Shown here: positions 32,799 through 44,702 of the stretch, piece by piece
Position numbering within the stretch: the first letter of the stretch is position 1
Layout of the letters: each line of letters opens with the position of its first letter
Assembly (NCBI GenBank): GCA_024345305.1
Contig: BRON01000017.1
Coordinates: forward strand, 682,001 to 746,000
Reading direction: 5' to 3'
Length of the DNA: 64,000 nucleotides
DNA from: Mrakia gelida
Lineage: Eukaryota; Basidiomycota; Tremellomycetes; Cystofilobasidiales; Mrakiaceae
Notes under the pieces: generated by a model
What the model was told of the DNA's origin: nothing
Database searches by the model: none
Seen by the model: the letters and a program-made list of their open reading frames with translations, nothing else
Made by a program: the position numbers and the translations under genes

Positions 32799-34136
32799 CT
32801 ACCTCCCCATCCTCCCCTGCATCGGCTTCACCCTCTTCCCCTTCTTCCAAACGAGCACCCACAGTCCTGCGGTGATGACGGAGAGGGAGAACCAGGTGAT
32901 GGCGTAGATGGCATGTTGGTTTCGAAGCTCGATCTTGGGAGGTCGACCGACGGGGATTCCTTGAGCGGACAGCATCGTTTTGGGGATGTCTCCGTCTGAG
33001 AGTGGAGCGCAAAGTACAAGGAGGGGATCAGTGAGGTCGAGATGGAGGTCGGAGGTCGGAGGAAGGAGGGAGGCGAGAGAGGGGAGGGAGAGAAGAGAAG
33101 AAGAGGTTCAACTCACCATACGTCAAATCGCAGATCAAAGGCACCACGTCTCCCAGCTCCTTCGTCGAGTAGTACAACGCGAACCCTCCAGCATCCATCC
33201 AGAACCACTCCCCTTTCTCAGGATCGTTATCCGGCGTGAACGACGTCGGTTTCTTCCCCGCCTTCTTCTGACTCAACTCCCCTTGACCTGCCGTCCTCAA
33301 CATCCCCTCCAGCTCGACCTCCCCTTGAGGGATCTTGATGTGACTGGTCCCTTGATCTGCCAGGTCCTTCTTGATGAAACCGAGGTTGATGAGGATCGGA
33401 CGAGGAGGAGGGTCGTTGGGTTTGGCGTCGGCGGAGGGGGTTCGGAAGAAGGGAAGGACGAGGTGGTAGCCGTTCTCTCCGTCTGTTATACGAGGACCGA
33501 TTCGGACGGGGACGGGGAGGATGGGAGAGTCGAGAGGGAGGAAGTAGCCTTTGAGGGTGACTTTACGCCAGTTGAGGAGGGCGAGATCTTCTTGGCTGGG
33601 AGAGAAAGAAAGAAGGAAGGGAGAAAGTGGTGAGCTTCGTTTGTTCTAAGAAGTTGACTTCTGAGATCACCCCAGCAACTCCTGAGCTCCAAATTACTAC
33701 CAGAGACGACAAAAGAGACCGGTCACACTCACGTAAGAACGTCTGGTAGACTGAGGGGAGCTCTCATGAGGTTCATCTCGAGCTCATCGATCAGCTCGAG
33801 TTTCCACTTGAGCCTCTGGATCTGCCACCACGTCAACCAGGCCGTGAAGATCGGGACGCAACCGAGAACGATGAGCGTCGCGGTGTATTCCTTGACCTTC
33901 TTGGTAGGTGGAGATTGGCGAGGATAGTAGGGGATCTCGTCGGCCGAGGAAGAGTAGGAGCGATGAGAGGACGAGGGAAAGGGAGGAAGGACGAGCGAGT
34001 GGAGAGTCGACGTCGTCGTCGTTGGACGAGAGGGGAGGGAGGAGGAGAAGAGTGATATCCGACGAGGTGATGAATGGAGGAGAGAGGGTAGTATCCGAGT
34101 CCGTAAGGGAGCGAGACATGCAGCTGTTGGCGACAT
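32799..34136 (-). CDS. SHY1: SURF1/SHY1, cytochrome c oxidase assembly factor
   Basis: SURF1 proteins sit in the mitochondrial inner membrane and help insert haem a and assemble COX1. Exons 33733-34136, 33117-33595 and 32799-32995 give 359 residues, within the family range. The N-terminus is Arg/Ser-rich without acids (LRTRILPSLLHSSPRRISLF), as expected of a mitochondrial presequence. The first membrane helix is ATLIVLGCVPIFTAWLTWWQ, followed by QIQRLKWKLELIDELE. The intermembrane domain includes NWRKVTLKGYFLP, RPILINLGFIKKD and KGEWFWMDAGGFA. The second helix is AIYAITWFSLSVITAGLWVL near the C-terminus, after the family ELRNQHAIYAITW block. Introns start with GTGAGT. Confidence 0.93.
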
Positions 34137-34434
34137 GGCCGAGAGGAGGGGAGGGAGGGGAGGGAAGCTGAGGAAAGAAGGGAAGGAGCGAGAGGTCAGC
34201 TTCGATCTCGAGCTTTCTCTTCGTTCGAATCGACTTCTGCTCACCTGTTTCGGGTGGAGGCTAGCTTTGTATGAGAGTATGTGGATTGCGATGCACTGTT
34301 CTAGATCGATTTGGGTTATAGGAGGGGAAGAAGGTCGAAGGATGTCGCCGTTGAGAGGTCTCGAATTCGATCTCTCCCTTTCGACCCATCGACTTCGACC
34401 CTCTCTTCCCCCTCCCTTCTTTTTCTATCTCAGC
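34137..34434. promoter_or_regulatory. Bidirectional promoter region of SHY1 and NAA25
   Basis: The two start codons face away from each other across 298 nt. The sequence is G-rich on the SHY1 side and C-rich on the NAA25 side. The promoter role is inferred from orientation. Confidence 0.5.
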
Positions 34435-37400
34435 ATGTCAGTCACAGCTCAGAGAGCAGAGGCGAGACTCATCCAGCCATGCTACGGTGAGTGACTCGTC
34501 TTGTCCCCCGTCTGATGGAGGGAGGAAGGGGTTCTTTGACTCGACAGACGTGAGCTCACCTTTTTCTCCTTCCTTCCGTCGTCTTCTCGGTTCCCTCTTC
34601 CCTCCCTCCCAGACGCCTTGGAAAACTCAAACTGGAAGTCGGGAATCGCACAATGTCAGCGTATGCTCATCAAGGTCAAATCCGGACCCAACCATCACGT
34701 CGTTCTCGTCAGTCCTTCGTTCTTCCCTTCAGTCGTCGAGCTCAACCTTCAACGGAGCTGACCTTCCTTCCCCCTACCCTCTCCTCCCTCCAGGCTCTCC
34801 TCGCTTTCTACCTTCGGAGGTCCCACAATCTCGAACAGGCGGCTGAGATATCCCTCAAGCTGGAAGGTCTTCAAGTCGAGAGCGAAGAGGCTCTCAGGTT
34901 CATGAAGATCGTGATGTGCGACCTCGGACGTGGTCAGTTCCCTTCGTCTCCTTCCTTCGCTCCCTCCAAGGGTTCTGATGCCCTCTTCAATATTCCCAAA
35001 CCATCGCTCCCCAGCCGAATACGTCCCTGCACTTTACCTCTACGCCTTCGAGAAGCAGCCCAAGAACCTCAACCTCGGAATCGTGAGCTCGCTCATTCTC
35101 AGCCTTCGTTTCCCCTCCAGTCGAAGCTCACGCGTCGCTATCTTGGTCCCTTCGCCCTTACCAGCAACTCTGCCTGGCTTACGTCTGGGTGAAGGATTGG
35201 TCCAACGTTCAGAAGGTCAGCTTGGGTTTCCGAACTGTCCGCTTTTGGCTAGGCTCGATTCATAGCTGACGGTTCCGACTCGCTTTCTCTCTCGCGTTCT
35301 CGTCCTCAGACCTCTTTCAAGCTCCACAGCCAGTTCCACGAGCCTCGGACGGTCTTCTGGTCGGCTCTCAGTATGCTCATCCAGGTGAGAACCGTCTCTC
35401 ACTCTCTCCTCCCCAGATCTCAAGCCTCGATCCTATCTTCGTCCGCTCACGACGCGTCTTTTCCTCGCATCTCCTCTTTCCACAGGCCACCGCCACTCCC
35501 CCACCACCAACAGCCGCCATCACCCTCGCCCTCGCCCACCGTCTCATATCCACCGCTCCCAACCCAGCCCAAAGTCCCTCCCACATCTTCCTCTTCGTCC
35601 GCGTCCTCCTCGCTCGATCCGCTCTCGCTTCCACTCCCGAGGACAAGGCCGTGCCGCTTCGAGACGCCTGGACTTTCTTGGAGAGCAAGAAGGCGCAAGA
35701 GGTCGGTCGAGGTCAGCTGGAGGTCGGGGAGGTTCGGTGGGAGGTTGTGAAGGCTTTGGGAGGACTTCCAGAAGTCGAGATCGTTGCTGGAACGGAGGAG
35801 GCGACGCCGACGGAGACGAAGAAGGGAGTTTGGGAGTCGGAGTGGTCGAGGTTTGATGATAAGATCCGAGGGATCGAGGACGTCAAGTGAGTCTTCCCGC
35901 CTCGGACTCTGGAGCGGAGGCGAGAGAGGCGAAGGCGACCCTCGAGTACTGATCGGTTCCGTTGTCGACGCATTTCGAACCTCAGGGATTTCAACCACCT
36001 CACCTACCTTCATCTCATCGATCTCGCTCTTCTTCTCGCTCCCACGCATCCCGATATCATCGGTCAGACGAGGGATACTTTCAACTTCATGGTCAAGGAC
36101 GTTGGAGGAAGGGAGCGAGGACCTTTGCTCGCGAGTTTGGAGTTGGAGAAGCGGTTGGTCGTGGAAGCTGCCACCGAGGTTGAGAAGGATGTTGCTAAAC
36201 AGGGTGAGCCCTCTATCTCTGTTCGTTGTCTACACGCCAACCCACATGTGCCGTTTCTGACGCACTTCTCTTCTCGATCTCAGCTCTCCCTTCGCTCGTC
36301 CGGTCGTACTTCGAGACCTTCTCGACCAAGCCTTGCTGTTTCGAGGATCTCAAGCCCTTCTTTCCTCTGGATTCCGCTGCCGTCGAGGAGCTCTCGCAGA
36401 CTTTGAAGCTCGTTCTCGAGACCAAGCCTGTGAATCCTTTCTCTTCGCTCTCTCTGCTTCGTCGCGTCCCTCCTGACCTCGCTGACGCCCTTCTCTCCGA
36501 TCTTCATCTCGGCCAGACGTCTGCGAAGGAGCTGTACTCGCACATCAACGCTCACAAGATCCTTCGATCCCTCTCGGAGGTTCCCTCGGACCAGGACGGT
36601 GCGACGACCGCGACGGCTGAGCTCGAGCTTGCGACAACGTTGATGGAGCTGCATCGGTTGGGATTGGAGTTCGGTGAGCTGGCATCTCTCGAGGTCTCCC
36701 CTCGCAACATCGGTCTAACGACGAGAAGAAGACACCGAACTGACGTCTTCCTTCGTCTCGTCTCACAGGCAAGGATCTGGTCAAGACGGAACTTCAACCT
36801 TCGGACGACCTTGTCATCCTCGCGACGAACGCTTTGATCAGCGCTTGGGATGCTACGCGTGAGTCTTCTCTACCTTCGAAGCTGGACAGCAGCTCGAGGC
36901 TGATCTTATCATCTTCTCGCAGGCGACTCGACCCACCTCTTCAAAGCCATTGTCTTCCTCGAGCACGCTCAACGATCGTCCGATCAGAACCACTACTTCC
37001 GACTGCTGCTCATCCGGATCTACCGTCTTCTCGGTTAGTCCTCTTCCCCCAGTCCTTCGCACCTCGCTTTTCTCGCAGACTGACACGCTCCCGATTCTCT
37101 TCTTTCGCCAGGTGCCCCCTCTCTCACCTTGCCTCGATTCAAGGCTCTCAAGGTCGCGTCCGTTCAACAGGATACCCTCTCGCACGTTCTTCTCGCTCGA
37201 GGAAACACTTTCGCTGGTGATGGAAACGGTCTCGAGTCGCGAGATATCTGCAGGAAGGCGAGGCAGTACTATGAAGCGACTGATGCAGAGGTGAGTCGCG
37301 TTTCGTCCGTCCTTCCCTCGACGTTCTTGTCTGTCGAGCCTGACATCCTTCCTCTCCTTCTTTTGCAGCTTCCCGACATGATCATGGGAGCGTTCAATAA

Positions 37401-38928
37401 CGAGAGCTATCCTCAGGTTCGTCATTCCAACCCGCCCAGCACTTCGAGCGCTTCGAACTGACCGTCGCCTTTCCGCCTCGTTCGCTCAGATCGGAGACTT
37501 CCTCGAGTTCGAAACTCGACTGGGATCGTCGCTGCAGAGGTCTCTTCTCCTCTTCGAAAACTTCAGGATGGAGCTGGCTCTCCCTCATCAAGAGGAGGAC
37601 GTGATCTCGGTGCAGAAGCTGAAAGACTTTCAAGGTTCGTTCTGCTCAGCTCTCTTCTCACTTCCCTCGCCCTGCCTGACTTCCGTTTTTCTTCGCTTCA
37701 CAGATCGACCACTCGACCAACCCCTGCGAGACAACAGGGACTTCCACCTCACACCATCGTATCAACCTCGAGGAAGTAGGGGCGTCGAGACTTTGACCGC
37801 TCTCGGACCAGATATCGCTGTGAGTCGCGACTCACTCCCTTTTTTCGCTTCTCCTTTGACATTATTGACCCCTTCTATTATACCCTTAGGAACCCTGGCT
37901 TCGTACCATCTCGTCTGCATACCTCGACATCGTCACTCTCCCTCCTCCATCAACTCCTGAAGCTGCTTCGACCGCATCTCCCTCGCCGCCTTCCTCCTCA
38001 CTCGACCTCTCCACCGTCAGTCCCATTATCTCGACGAACACTCGTCCTCGATGCTGCTCATGTGCTGATACATCTTGTCGTACTCCCTCCCTTCTAGCTC
38101 ACACCCGAGGAGTCGGCTCTCGTTCGTCTCTCCGCCGACCTCGTCTCGTTCGCCTCGTCCCTCGACTCAGCTGGAGCGGACGTCGTCGTGGAGCTTCCTC
38201 CCAGTCTGCTGGCTTTCTTCTCAGGTATACCCGTCTCAATTTTCGATCATCTCCATAAAGCCACGAGAGCTAATGGTTTGTTTTTGTCCTCGCTCACAGA
38301 TGTCGACGCCCGTCTTCGAGTCGTTCTCGCTGGATCGGTGTTGGGTTGGGACGTTTTGCACATCGCCAGCACTGCTCTCGAGGTATGTTATCTAGCAACG
38401 TCATCTCACATCACTTTGGTCGCTTAACGGTTTCTTTCTCGCAGGGTTTCGTACTTGTCGACCTCGTTACAAAAGCTCGAAAAGCCCTCCCGAGCGTCGG
38501 AAAGAAGGCTCGTCGAACTCCACCGGTTCGTCCTTCTCATCCTCCATCTTCGTCTCCATTCGTCGTTTCGAGACGCTCTCTGAGCTTTCCTCCATCTCTT
38601 CACTCTACCAGGCCGTCCAGGCTCTTCTCGTAGGATCCAAATCGACTCTCAGGGCCATCGCCTCGCTCCTCAGGTCCGCTGGAGACGCCGCTGGATCGTC
38701 AGGTCGTAAACAGTTCACGAAAGCCTGTGCTGGTCTCGGAACAATCGGAGTGAGTAGTTCCTCTTCCTCTCACGTCTCAAATGCGAGCTCATCTCACTCT
38801 CTTCGTTCTCGTTCGAACAGATCGACTCGGACTTCGTGCTCGACGTCGCAACTCAGGTCGCCACGTCCAAGAAGGCAGCCCTTCTTGGACTTGGAAAGAA
38901 GATCACCGAACGGATCGCTTTAGATTAG
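34435..38928 (+). CDS. NAA25: NatB N-terminal acetyltransferase auxiliary subunit (NAA25/MDM20)
   Basis: NAA25 anchors the catalytic NAA20 subunit to the ribosome, where NatB acetylates nascent Met-Asp/Glu/Asn/Gln N-termini. The gene has about 20 exons and codes for roughly 1,000 residues. The first exon (34435-34486, MSVTAQRAEARLIQPCY) joins DALENSNWKSGIAQCQRMLI. Helical TPR-like repeats follow: ALLAFYLRRSHNLEQAAEIS, YVPALYLYAFEKQPKNLNLG, SYQQLCLAYVWVKDWSNVQK. The region AIVFLEHAQRSSDQNHYFRL, LLIRIYRLLGAPSLTLPRFK and ALKVASVQQDTLSHVLLARG matches the best-conserved NAA25 segment (a long TPR array leading to a 'xQxDTLgyvll' block). The C-terminus reads TQVATSKKAALLGLGKKITE and stops at 38926-38928. 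Introns follow the local consensus. I did not fix every exon, but the frame can be followed throughout. Confidence 0.88.
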
Positions 38929-39291
38929 AAGTATAGAACTACCCATCTCTGATGCATCTTCATCATCTCTTTCCGGGCGACGAAGGAGGGAAGCATTCAT
39001 CTGAGACGCGTCACGTCCCTCTTCTCCCTCAAACCTCCCTCCCTCCCAGAATAAACCCTCATCTACTGCTCCCTTCATCTCTCCTCTCTTACCCTGCGGT
39101 GCTAAATTTGTACTCGCTTCCCTCTGCAAGCCTTCGACGTCAGGAAACCCAAGGAAACCCCCCCTTTCCCTCTTTCGCGACCTGTACAAAGGATCGAAAT
39201 ACATTCGCTTCTTCCCATCAACTCCCATCTCCTTCCTTCCCTCCCGTCTTCAACTCACCCAACCCCCTACCACCTCTACTCTTTCACAACA
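38929..39291. other. Spacer / CipC-like promoter
   Basis: A 363-nt C/T-rich stretch between two plus-strand genes. It holds the NAA25 3' end and the likely promoter and 5' UTR of the CipC-like gene, with one ACGCGT near 39007. Confidence 0.45.
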
Positions 39292-40200
39292 TGGGGTGAG
39301 CTCGTCTCGCTTGTCTTGTACTGCTCTCCTCGACTGACCGTCCTCGTTCGCGTCAGATTCTTCGCCGAGGACAACAAAGACCAGGGCACGTTTCGCTCCA
39401 TTCCATCGCATCGCTTCCTTCATCTTTATCTTGCGGCACCGACTGACGTCTCTTTCATCTTCACTCTTCAGTCTACAACGCCGACCCCAACGACGAGAAC
39501 AAGAGCTCTTGGTCTCACGAGTTGATTGGAGGTGAGTCCGAAGTCGACTCGTCAACGACGGTCCGAGCGATGAAGCTGATCTTTGATCCTTCCTTCCCTC
39601 CAGGTGCCGCTGGATTCGAGGTCAGTAATACTTCTACTGCTACTTGAAGCTTTCGAACGCGAGAAGTTGATCTTTCGATATCGTTTCCAGGCTATGAAAG
39701 CCTACAACGACCACGTCGAGAAGAACGGCAAGCCTGCTTCTCACGCTCTCGTGCGTCGTTTTTTCTCCTACCTACGCTCAGCATCGATCCCTGACTTACT
39801 ACTCCTTCTCTTTACCTCAGGCCAAGGGTGGGTGCTGATTCCATTCGTTCAATCGAGCTCGAGACGCGCGCTGATGTTCTCCCCCATTTCTCTTCTCGTT
39901 CGCAGAAATCTTCGCCGTGTGTCCTCCTTCTTGCCAACTCTACCGAAGATCTCAAAGCTGACATACTTCTGTTACCAGGGATTCGCTTCCGCCGAGATCG
40001 ACAAGCTCGCTGAGGTACGGTCCTTCATCTCTCGACTCGGAACGAGCCGTCTCGCGACGCGTTTGCTTTCGCTGACCTTTCCTTCCTTCTGCCTGCTTCA
40101 GACCAAGGGACTCGATTTCTTGGACAAAGAGAAGGCTCAGCACCAAGCCAAGAAGCAGGCTGAGGAGAACGGAGTCTTCGGAAGCCCCGAGGACTACTAG
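39292..40200 (+). CDS. CipC-like protein (DUF3759 family)
   Basis: Nine exons, 39292-39296, 39357-39385, 39472-39531, 39604-39620, 39691-39750, 39821-39827, 39906-39916, 39979-40014 and 40102-40200, give 107 residues, the usual size for this family. The motifs are MGFFAEDNKDQVYN, SSWSHELIGGAAGFEAMKAY, NDHVEKNGKPASHALAKEIF, AGFASAEIDKLAETKGLDFL and DKEKAQHQAKKQAEE, which match the fungal CipC (concanamycin-induced) family block by block. Its biochemical role is unknown; it is a small soluble protein reported as stress- or antibiotic-induced in other fungi. Half the exons are tiny: 5 nt including the start codon, 7 nt (GCCAAGG) and 11 nt. The intron at 39386 starts GCACGT, so it appears to be a GC-AG intron. 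Confidence 0.92.
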
Positions 40201-40588
40201 ATATCCAGGTTTCTTCAGCAGTAACGACGATTGATGAACGACTTGCGGCGCTACTCGTCGCGAGGCTCGAACGGGTCTGCGCACGAATCAGTTTGGCGCA
40301 GATCAAGTCAGCACCTTCTCGTATACGAGATCTCGCTCGGTTGTCAAGACCGAAATTTTCAAGGGAAGAGATCGACCTGAACTGAAAAACAGCGTTTCAA
40401 TTCGCCCACCTCGACCCAAACCGTCATCCTCGTTGAGCTCATCCACCTCTTCCCCCTTCCCCCTCCATCTCCTTACCCGAGCCCGCAGACTGAGGATCGT
40501 CGTCGTGAAAAGATGGAGCAGCTAGATCAGAAGGGCAACGTTCAACCCCAACCACAACTCTCTCGACACCTCTACCCTTTGTCAAAGA
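40201..40588. other. Spacer / CoA-transferase promoter
   Basis: This 388-nt spacer lies between two plus-strand genes. Nothing beyond expected 3' UTR and promoter sequence is seen. Confidence 0.45.
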
Positions 40589-42894
40589 ATGAGCTCGACA
40601 CCTAATTCTCCTCCCTCCGACTCGACCTACCTCACCGTTCCTCAAGAAGCTCGTCGGATCCTCCACCTCCTCGCTCGGCAGAACCCAGCTCTCAAGCTCG
40701 ACGACAACTTCATCGACGACCACGTTGTCTTCGAAGGAGGAGCTGATCCTATCCAGCCTGGACCGCTCAAATCTGCCGCTGTCGTTGCGTGAGCTTCATC
40801 TCCCCTCCTCCTTCAGCCTTCGTCCTCGACCCTTCCTGACTCTCTCCCTCCTTCTTCTCTCCTCATCACAGAGCCCACTTCGCAGCTCTAGGAGCCGTTG
40901 CCGATCAGATCGCTCAGCTGAGATACAAGTGAGTCTTCGTCTCCTCTGTCCGCCGAAAGAGGAGGATCGAGGAGGGGGCGGAGGGAAGAATGAAAGAGCT
41001 CACCTCGTCTGCTTCTCTCCTCCCTTCAGCGACCACAACACCATCACCATCGACACCGATCACTCTGGATACTTCCTCGCTTGCGTCGCTCTCTTTCAAG
41101 CCAGCGGAAAGGGTCCCATGGAGGCTGCATCTCTCGCTCCAAACTTCGATCAGGATTGGTGAGCTCGAGTTCTCCTCCCTTGTCCAGCGAGCTCCTTCTT
41201 AGCACCAAAGCGGAAGCCGGTGGGGCGATAACCAATCCTGACTCGTTCGTTTTCTCTTCGCAGGTGGGGGAAGCCAATGCATCACCAGGCCACTGCCATC
41301 TACCCTACCAAAGACGGTCGATCCTTCATGGTGCACGGTTCGCTCAACGCTTCGCCTCTTCTCGCCCTTTATGGACTCGACGAAAACGATCCGCGTGCCG
41401 TCGATCGAGCTGCAGCTAGGAGGATCATCGCCGAGTTCGTTCTCACCAAGACGGCAGCTGAGCTCGAGAAGATCTCGGTGGACGCGAAGGAGTGTGGGTC
41501 GATCTGCTACGAGCCGGAAGAGTGGGCTGCGACTGAGATGGTGAGTGTTTCTTCCACCTTGCCCTCTTCTATAACTTATCGGTGGTCTGACATGTTCGCT
41601 TCTGTGTCTTATTCAGGGCAAAGCACTCGCTGCTCGACCTCTCATCGACGTCGAACCTTTCTCCACCTCGACGCGTCCCATCCCCTTCCCTTCTCTCCCT
41701 CCCAAGGCCAACCGTCGACCGCTGGAGGGTATCAAAGTCATCGCCATGGGTGAATTTGCACTTCTTGTCTCTTGAGCGCGTCCTTTTCCGAACGCGATAA
41801 AGCAGACGACTGATCTGATCCGGGCACTCGCTCCCCTCCTCGTCCTTTTCTTCTTCCCCAGTCCGAGTCATTGCTGGACCCATGATCGGAAGGACTCTCG
41901 CCGAACTTGGAGCTACCGTCATCAAGATCAACCCCCCTCATCTTCGAGACGTACGTCTTCGTGCTCTTTTTCTCCCTCCTCAACTCGCGCTGATCGTCTC
42001 TCCTCGTTTCGAAACGCCAGATCTCGATGTTCCAGTTCACCCTCACCGTCGGAACCAAGACCGTAGGAATCGACCTCAGAAATCCGGAGGACAAAGCCAA
42101 GCTCGTCAAGCTCGTCGGAGAGGCGGACGTCTTCATCGACGGGTATCGGGCTGGAGCGATGGGTCGACTTGGGTTCGACGAGGACGACGTCGTGAGGATA
42201 GTCAAGGAGGCTAGAGGAGAGGATGCTGGTATCGTCTACGTTCATGAGAACTGTGTGAGTCTCATCTTCCTCGATTTGCTTGAAGAAGACGCGTTTTTTC
42301 GAGCTGACCTCGAATCGCGTCGCTTTTCAGTTCGGTCAACTCGGTCCCTACAACGAACGTCCAGGCTGGCAGCAAATAGCCGACGTCGCCTCAGGAGCCG
42401 CCATGATCCAATCTCGAGGACTCGGATACACTCTCGCCTCCGAAGCCGTCCTTCCTCCTCTCCCTATCGCGGATCTCACGACGGGCGTCCTCGCAGCGAC
42501 GGGTGTTCTCTGCGCCCTTCGAGACCGAGTTCTTCACGGAGGATCCCACCGAGTCGTCGCTTCCCTCACGGCCTCGAACGTCTTCTCGATCTCGCCAGAG
42601 GTTGGACTCTACCCTCAATCGGTCGTCGATCGCGTCCAGGAGGAGTTTGGGTTTGAGAAGATGACAGGAGCAGACGGGGTGTTGGCGTTGTTGGTCATGC
42701 TAATGAGCAGGTGGAAGGTGATCAGACCCGAGCAGCTCGATATGGAGAACTCGAGCTTCTTTATGAAGTTCGAGGAGGGACCGTTTGGGCCTGTGAGGAT
42801 GCTTGCCCCCGTGCTTCGGCTGAGCGTGAACGCGTCGGGTTGGGAGATCCCTCCGAGACCGTTCTGCCACGATGAGGCGACTTATGATTTCTAG
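40589..42894 (+). CDS. Family III CoA-transferase homolog (CaiB/BaiF), catalytic Asp apparently replaced
   Basis: Family III enzymes move CoA between carboxylic acids or racemise 2-methylacyl-CoAs. The gene runs from ATG 40589 (MSSTPNSPPSDSTYLTVPQE) to TAG 42892-42894, about 550-570 residues in several exons; the first exon ends at 40788. An N-terminal fungal extension (DHNTITIDTDHSGYFLACVA, MHHQATAIYPTKDGRSFMVH) precedes the core. The core reads VRVIAGPMIGRTLAELGATV, IKINPPH, VGTKTVGIDLRNPEDKAKLV and EADVFIDGYRAGAMGRLG, the typical CoA-binding half. Then FGQLGPYNERPGWQQIADVA aligns with the family 'RPGxDxxxQA' segment that carries the nucleophilic Asp, but here the residue is Gln. From memory some fungal paralogs share GWQQIxD, so this may be a non-transferase subgroup. 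The substrate cannot be told from the sequence. Confidence 0.85.
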
Positions 42895-43170
42895 ATTATC
42901 ACTCGATATATTTATCTGGTACAACTTTGCGATAGCGGCATTTTCGAGATAAAAACGCGTCGCCAAACCTCTCGGGTCTTCGACGCGTTTCGCCGCGCTT
43001 TCGAGTTGACCTCAACTCCTTCTTTCTCTCCTCCCCTTCCCTTCTGTGAGCCTCCTTCGCCATCCTGCTTTCGATCTCCTCACGAGCTGAACTTTCCTCC
43101 CATCACTCCGTCTAGTTCGCTTGAAGCTCTAGGTCTTGGTCTTCAACGTTCCAGGAAGCTGCTCGCAAAG

Positions 43171-44462
43171 ATGGAAGGTGAGCTCGACCCTCCTTCCTTC
43201 CTCCTCCCTTCCCTCTCTCTCTTCTCTCGTCCTTTCCCTCTCCTCGAGCAGACTCCCGCTGAGACACTCGCATCTCCTCACTCCTCCTATCCTCTCCAGC
43301 TCCTCAAAACTTCGTTCTCCTCGTCACTCTCAACGAGTCTGGCCCTCCCTTCTGCCAAAAGATCAAGCGAACGCTCTCCCTCCCTCCTTCGACGACCTTC
43401 AACGACCTCCATATCGCCATCCAACTCGCCTTCGAATGGACCAACCGTCATCCCTACATCTTTGAGCTCTACCGAGGACCCGAACTCCCAGTCACCAAGC
43501 TCAACTACCTCAAGGGTGATCATCGAGTGGAGCGTCAGCCGGACTACCTCGTCCAACGAAGGGTCGAAGACGGAGGACGAGCCAAAGCTCCCCTCGACTA
43601 CGAGAAGCTCAACCGATCACGAGCCGACAAACTCGATTAGAGAGATGCCTACCTCTCTTACGGATACGACAAGGAGATGGCCAACCGAATCGTGCGACTC
43701 AAGAAGATCCCCAAGGAAGTCGTCGCGACCGAGCTGACGGTCGAGCGAGCCTGGGGGAGGAACGAGGATCTCATCGCCATCTACGAGTTCGGACGAGACT
43801 GGAACCACTGCATCAAGTTTCTCAAACGAGCACCTCCTCCGAAAATCCCTCATTCAGCACCACCTCCCCATCCCTCCTCCAAAGGAAACCCTATTGTCTG
43901 CACCCTCGGAAACGGACATCCTCGAATCGAACACTGCTCGATGATCCAGGAGAAGGCAGCCTTCCACACCTTCGGAGCCAAGACCTGGGATCGGGTACTC
44001 ATCAACAAGCGACTCGCCTCGATGGAGATGGGGAGGAAGGAGTGGAAGGGAGCGCTGTGGAAGATGGAGGACGGGGAGGTGTCGGCGCAGAAGAGGTTCG
44101 AAGCTTGGATTGGGAGGTTAGGGAACTGGGAGGAGGATTTCCCGTGGTGGGAGGATGGGAACGTCGAGAGATGGTGTAGGAAGAACGTCGATAAGGGCCA
44201 GCTGGGGGACGAGTGTACTGAGAAGGAGTATCAGGAGGATTGGAGTGCGAGTGAGAGTGCGAGCGAGGGAGACGAGGAGCCTGTGCTACCGCGGTGGGAT
44301 CCGGACGAGGTTTACTGGGAGATGGAGCAGGAGTTCGCGAAGAATGCACCGAAGATGAAGGCAGATTTGGCGAGGAGACGGGAGGAGGAGAGGGATGAGA
44401 GGGAGGGGAAGAGGGCTCGGATCGAGGAGCGAGAGGGAGAGAGACAGGAGGAGAGGGCGTAA
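43171..44462 (+). CDS. Plasmid pRiA4b ORF-3-like protein with an in-frame TAG
   Basis: Exon 43171-43177 (ATGGAAG) joins 43300-44462. The product reads MEAPQNFVLLVTLNESGPPF, then TTFNDLHIAIQLAFEWTNRH, and later WGRNEDLIAIYEFGRDWNHC, which is the pRiA4b ORF-3/IS1096 TnpR-type fold ('LHxxIQxAFxW' and 'YxFGxxWxH'). Codon 116 is TAG at 43638-43640, between SRADKLD and RDAYLSYGYDKEMANR. The same frame continues open for another 273 codons with coherent, conserved sequence, then a TAA. Removing 43566-43640 (GTCGAAG...GATTAG) as an intron would keep the frame, but that segment lacks the usual branch point and looks coding. The choices are a fresh nonsense mutation, stop read-through, an unusual intron or a sequencing error. 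The downstream part also has its own ATG at 43677. The function of the family is unknown. The C-terminus is an E/R-rich helix. Confidence 0.75.
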
Positions 44463-44702
44463 GGTCGTGTGGTAGTCTTTGGTTCGTTATCTCTTACTCC
44501 TCTTCTACGCTATGCACCTCTTATGCATCTAGTCTGGCTCCCCTCATCTCCGCCCATGCTGAGCTCCAAGATACGCTGACGTTTTTGCACGGTCTTCGAC
44601 GCGTCGTGCAGAAAACAGATGAGGACCTTTGTTCTTCCTTTCTCCAAGGCTCGTGCTCGGAGGAAATTCGCTGACCATCTATACTCGCTTTCTCCATCAA
44701 AG

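Noticed and set aside
43566..43640. Treating the TAG in the pRiA4b-like gene as surely intronic
   Set aside because: The segment has GT and AG ends and length divisible by three, but no CTGAC branch point or pyrimidine tract, and it looks coding; left open.
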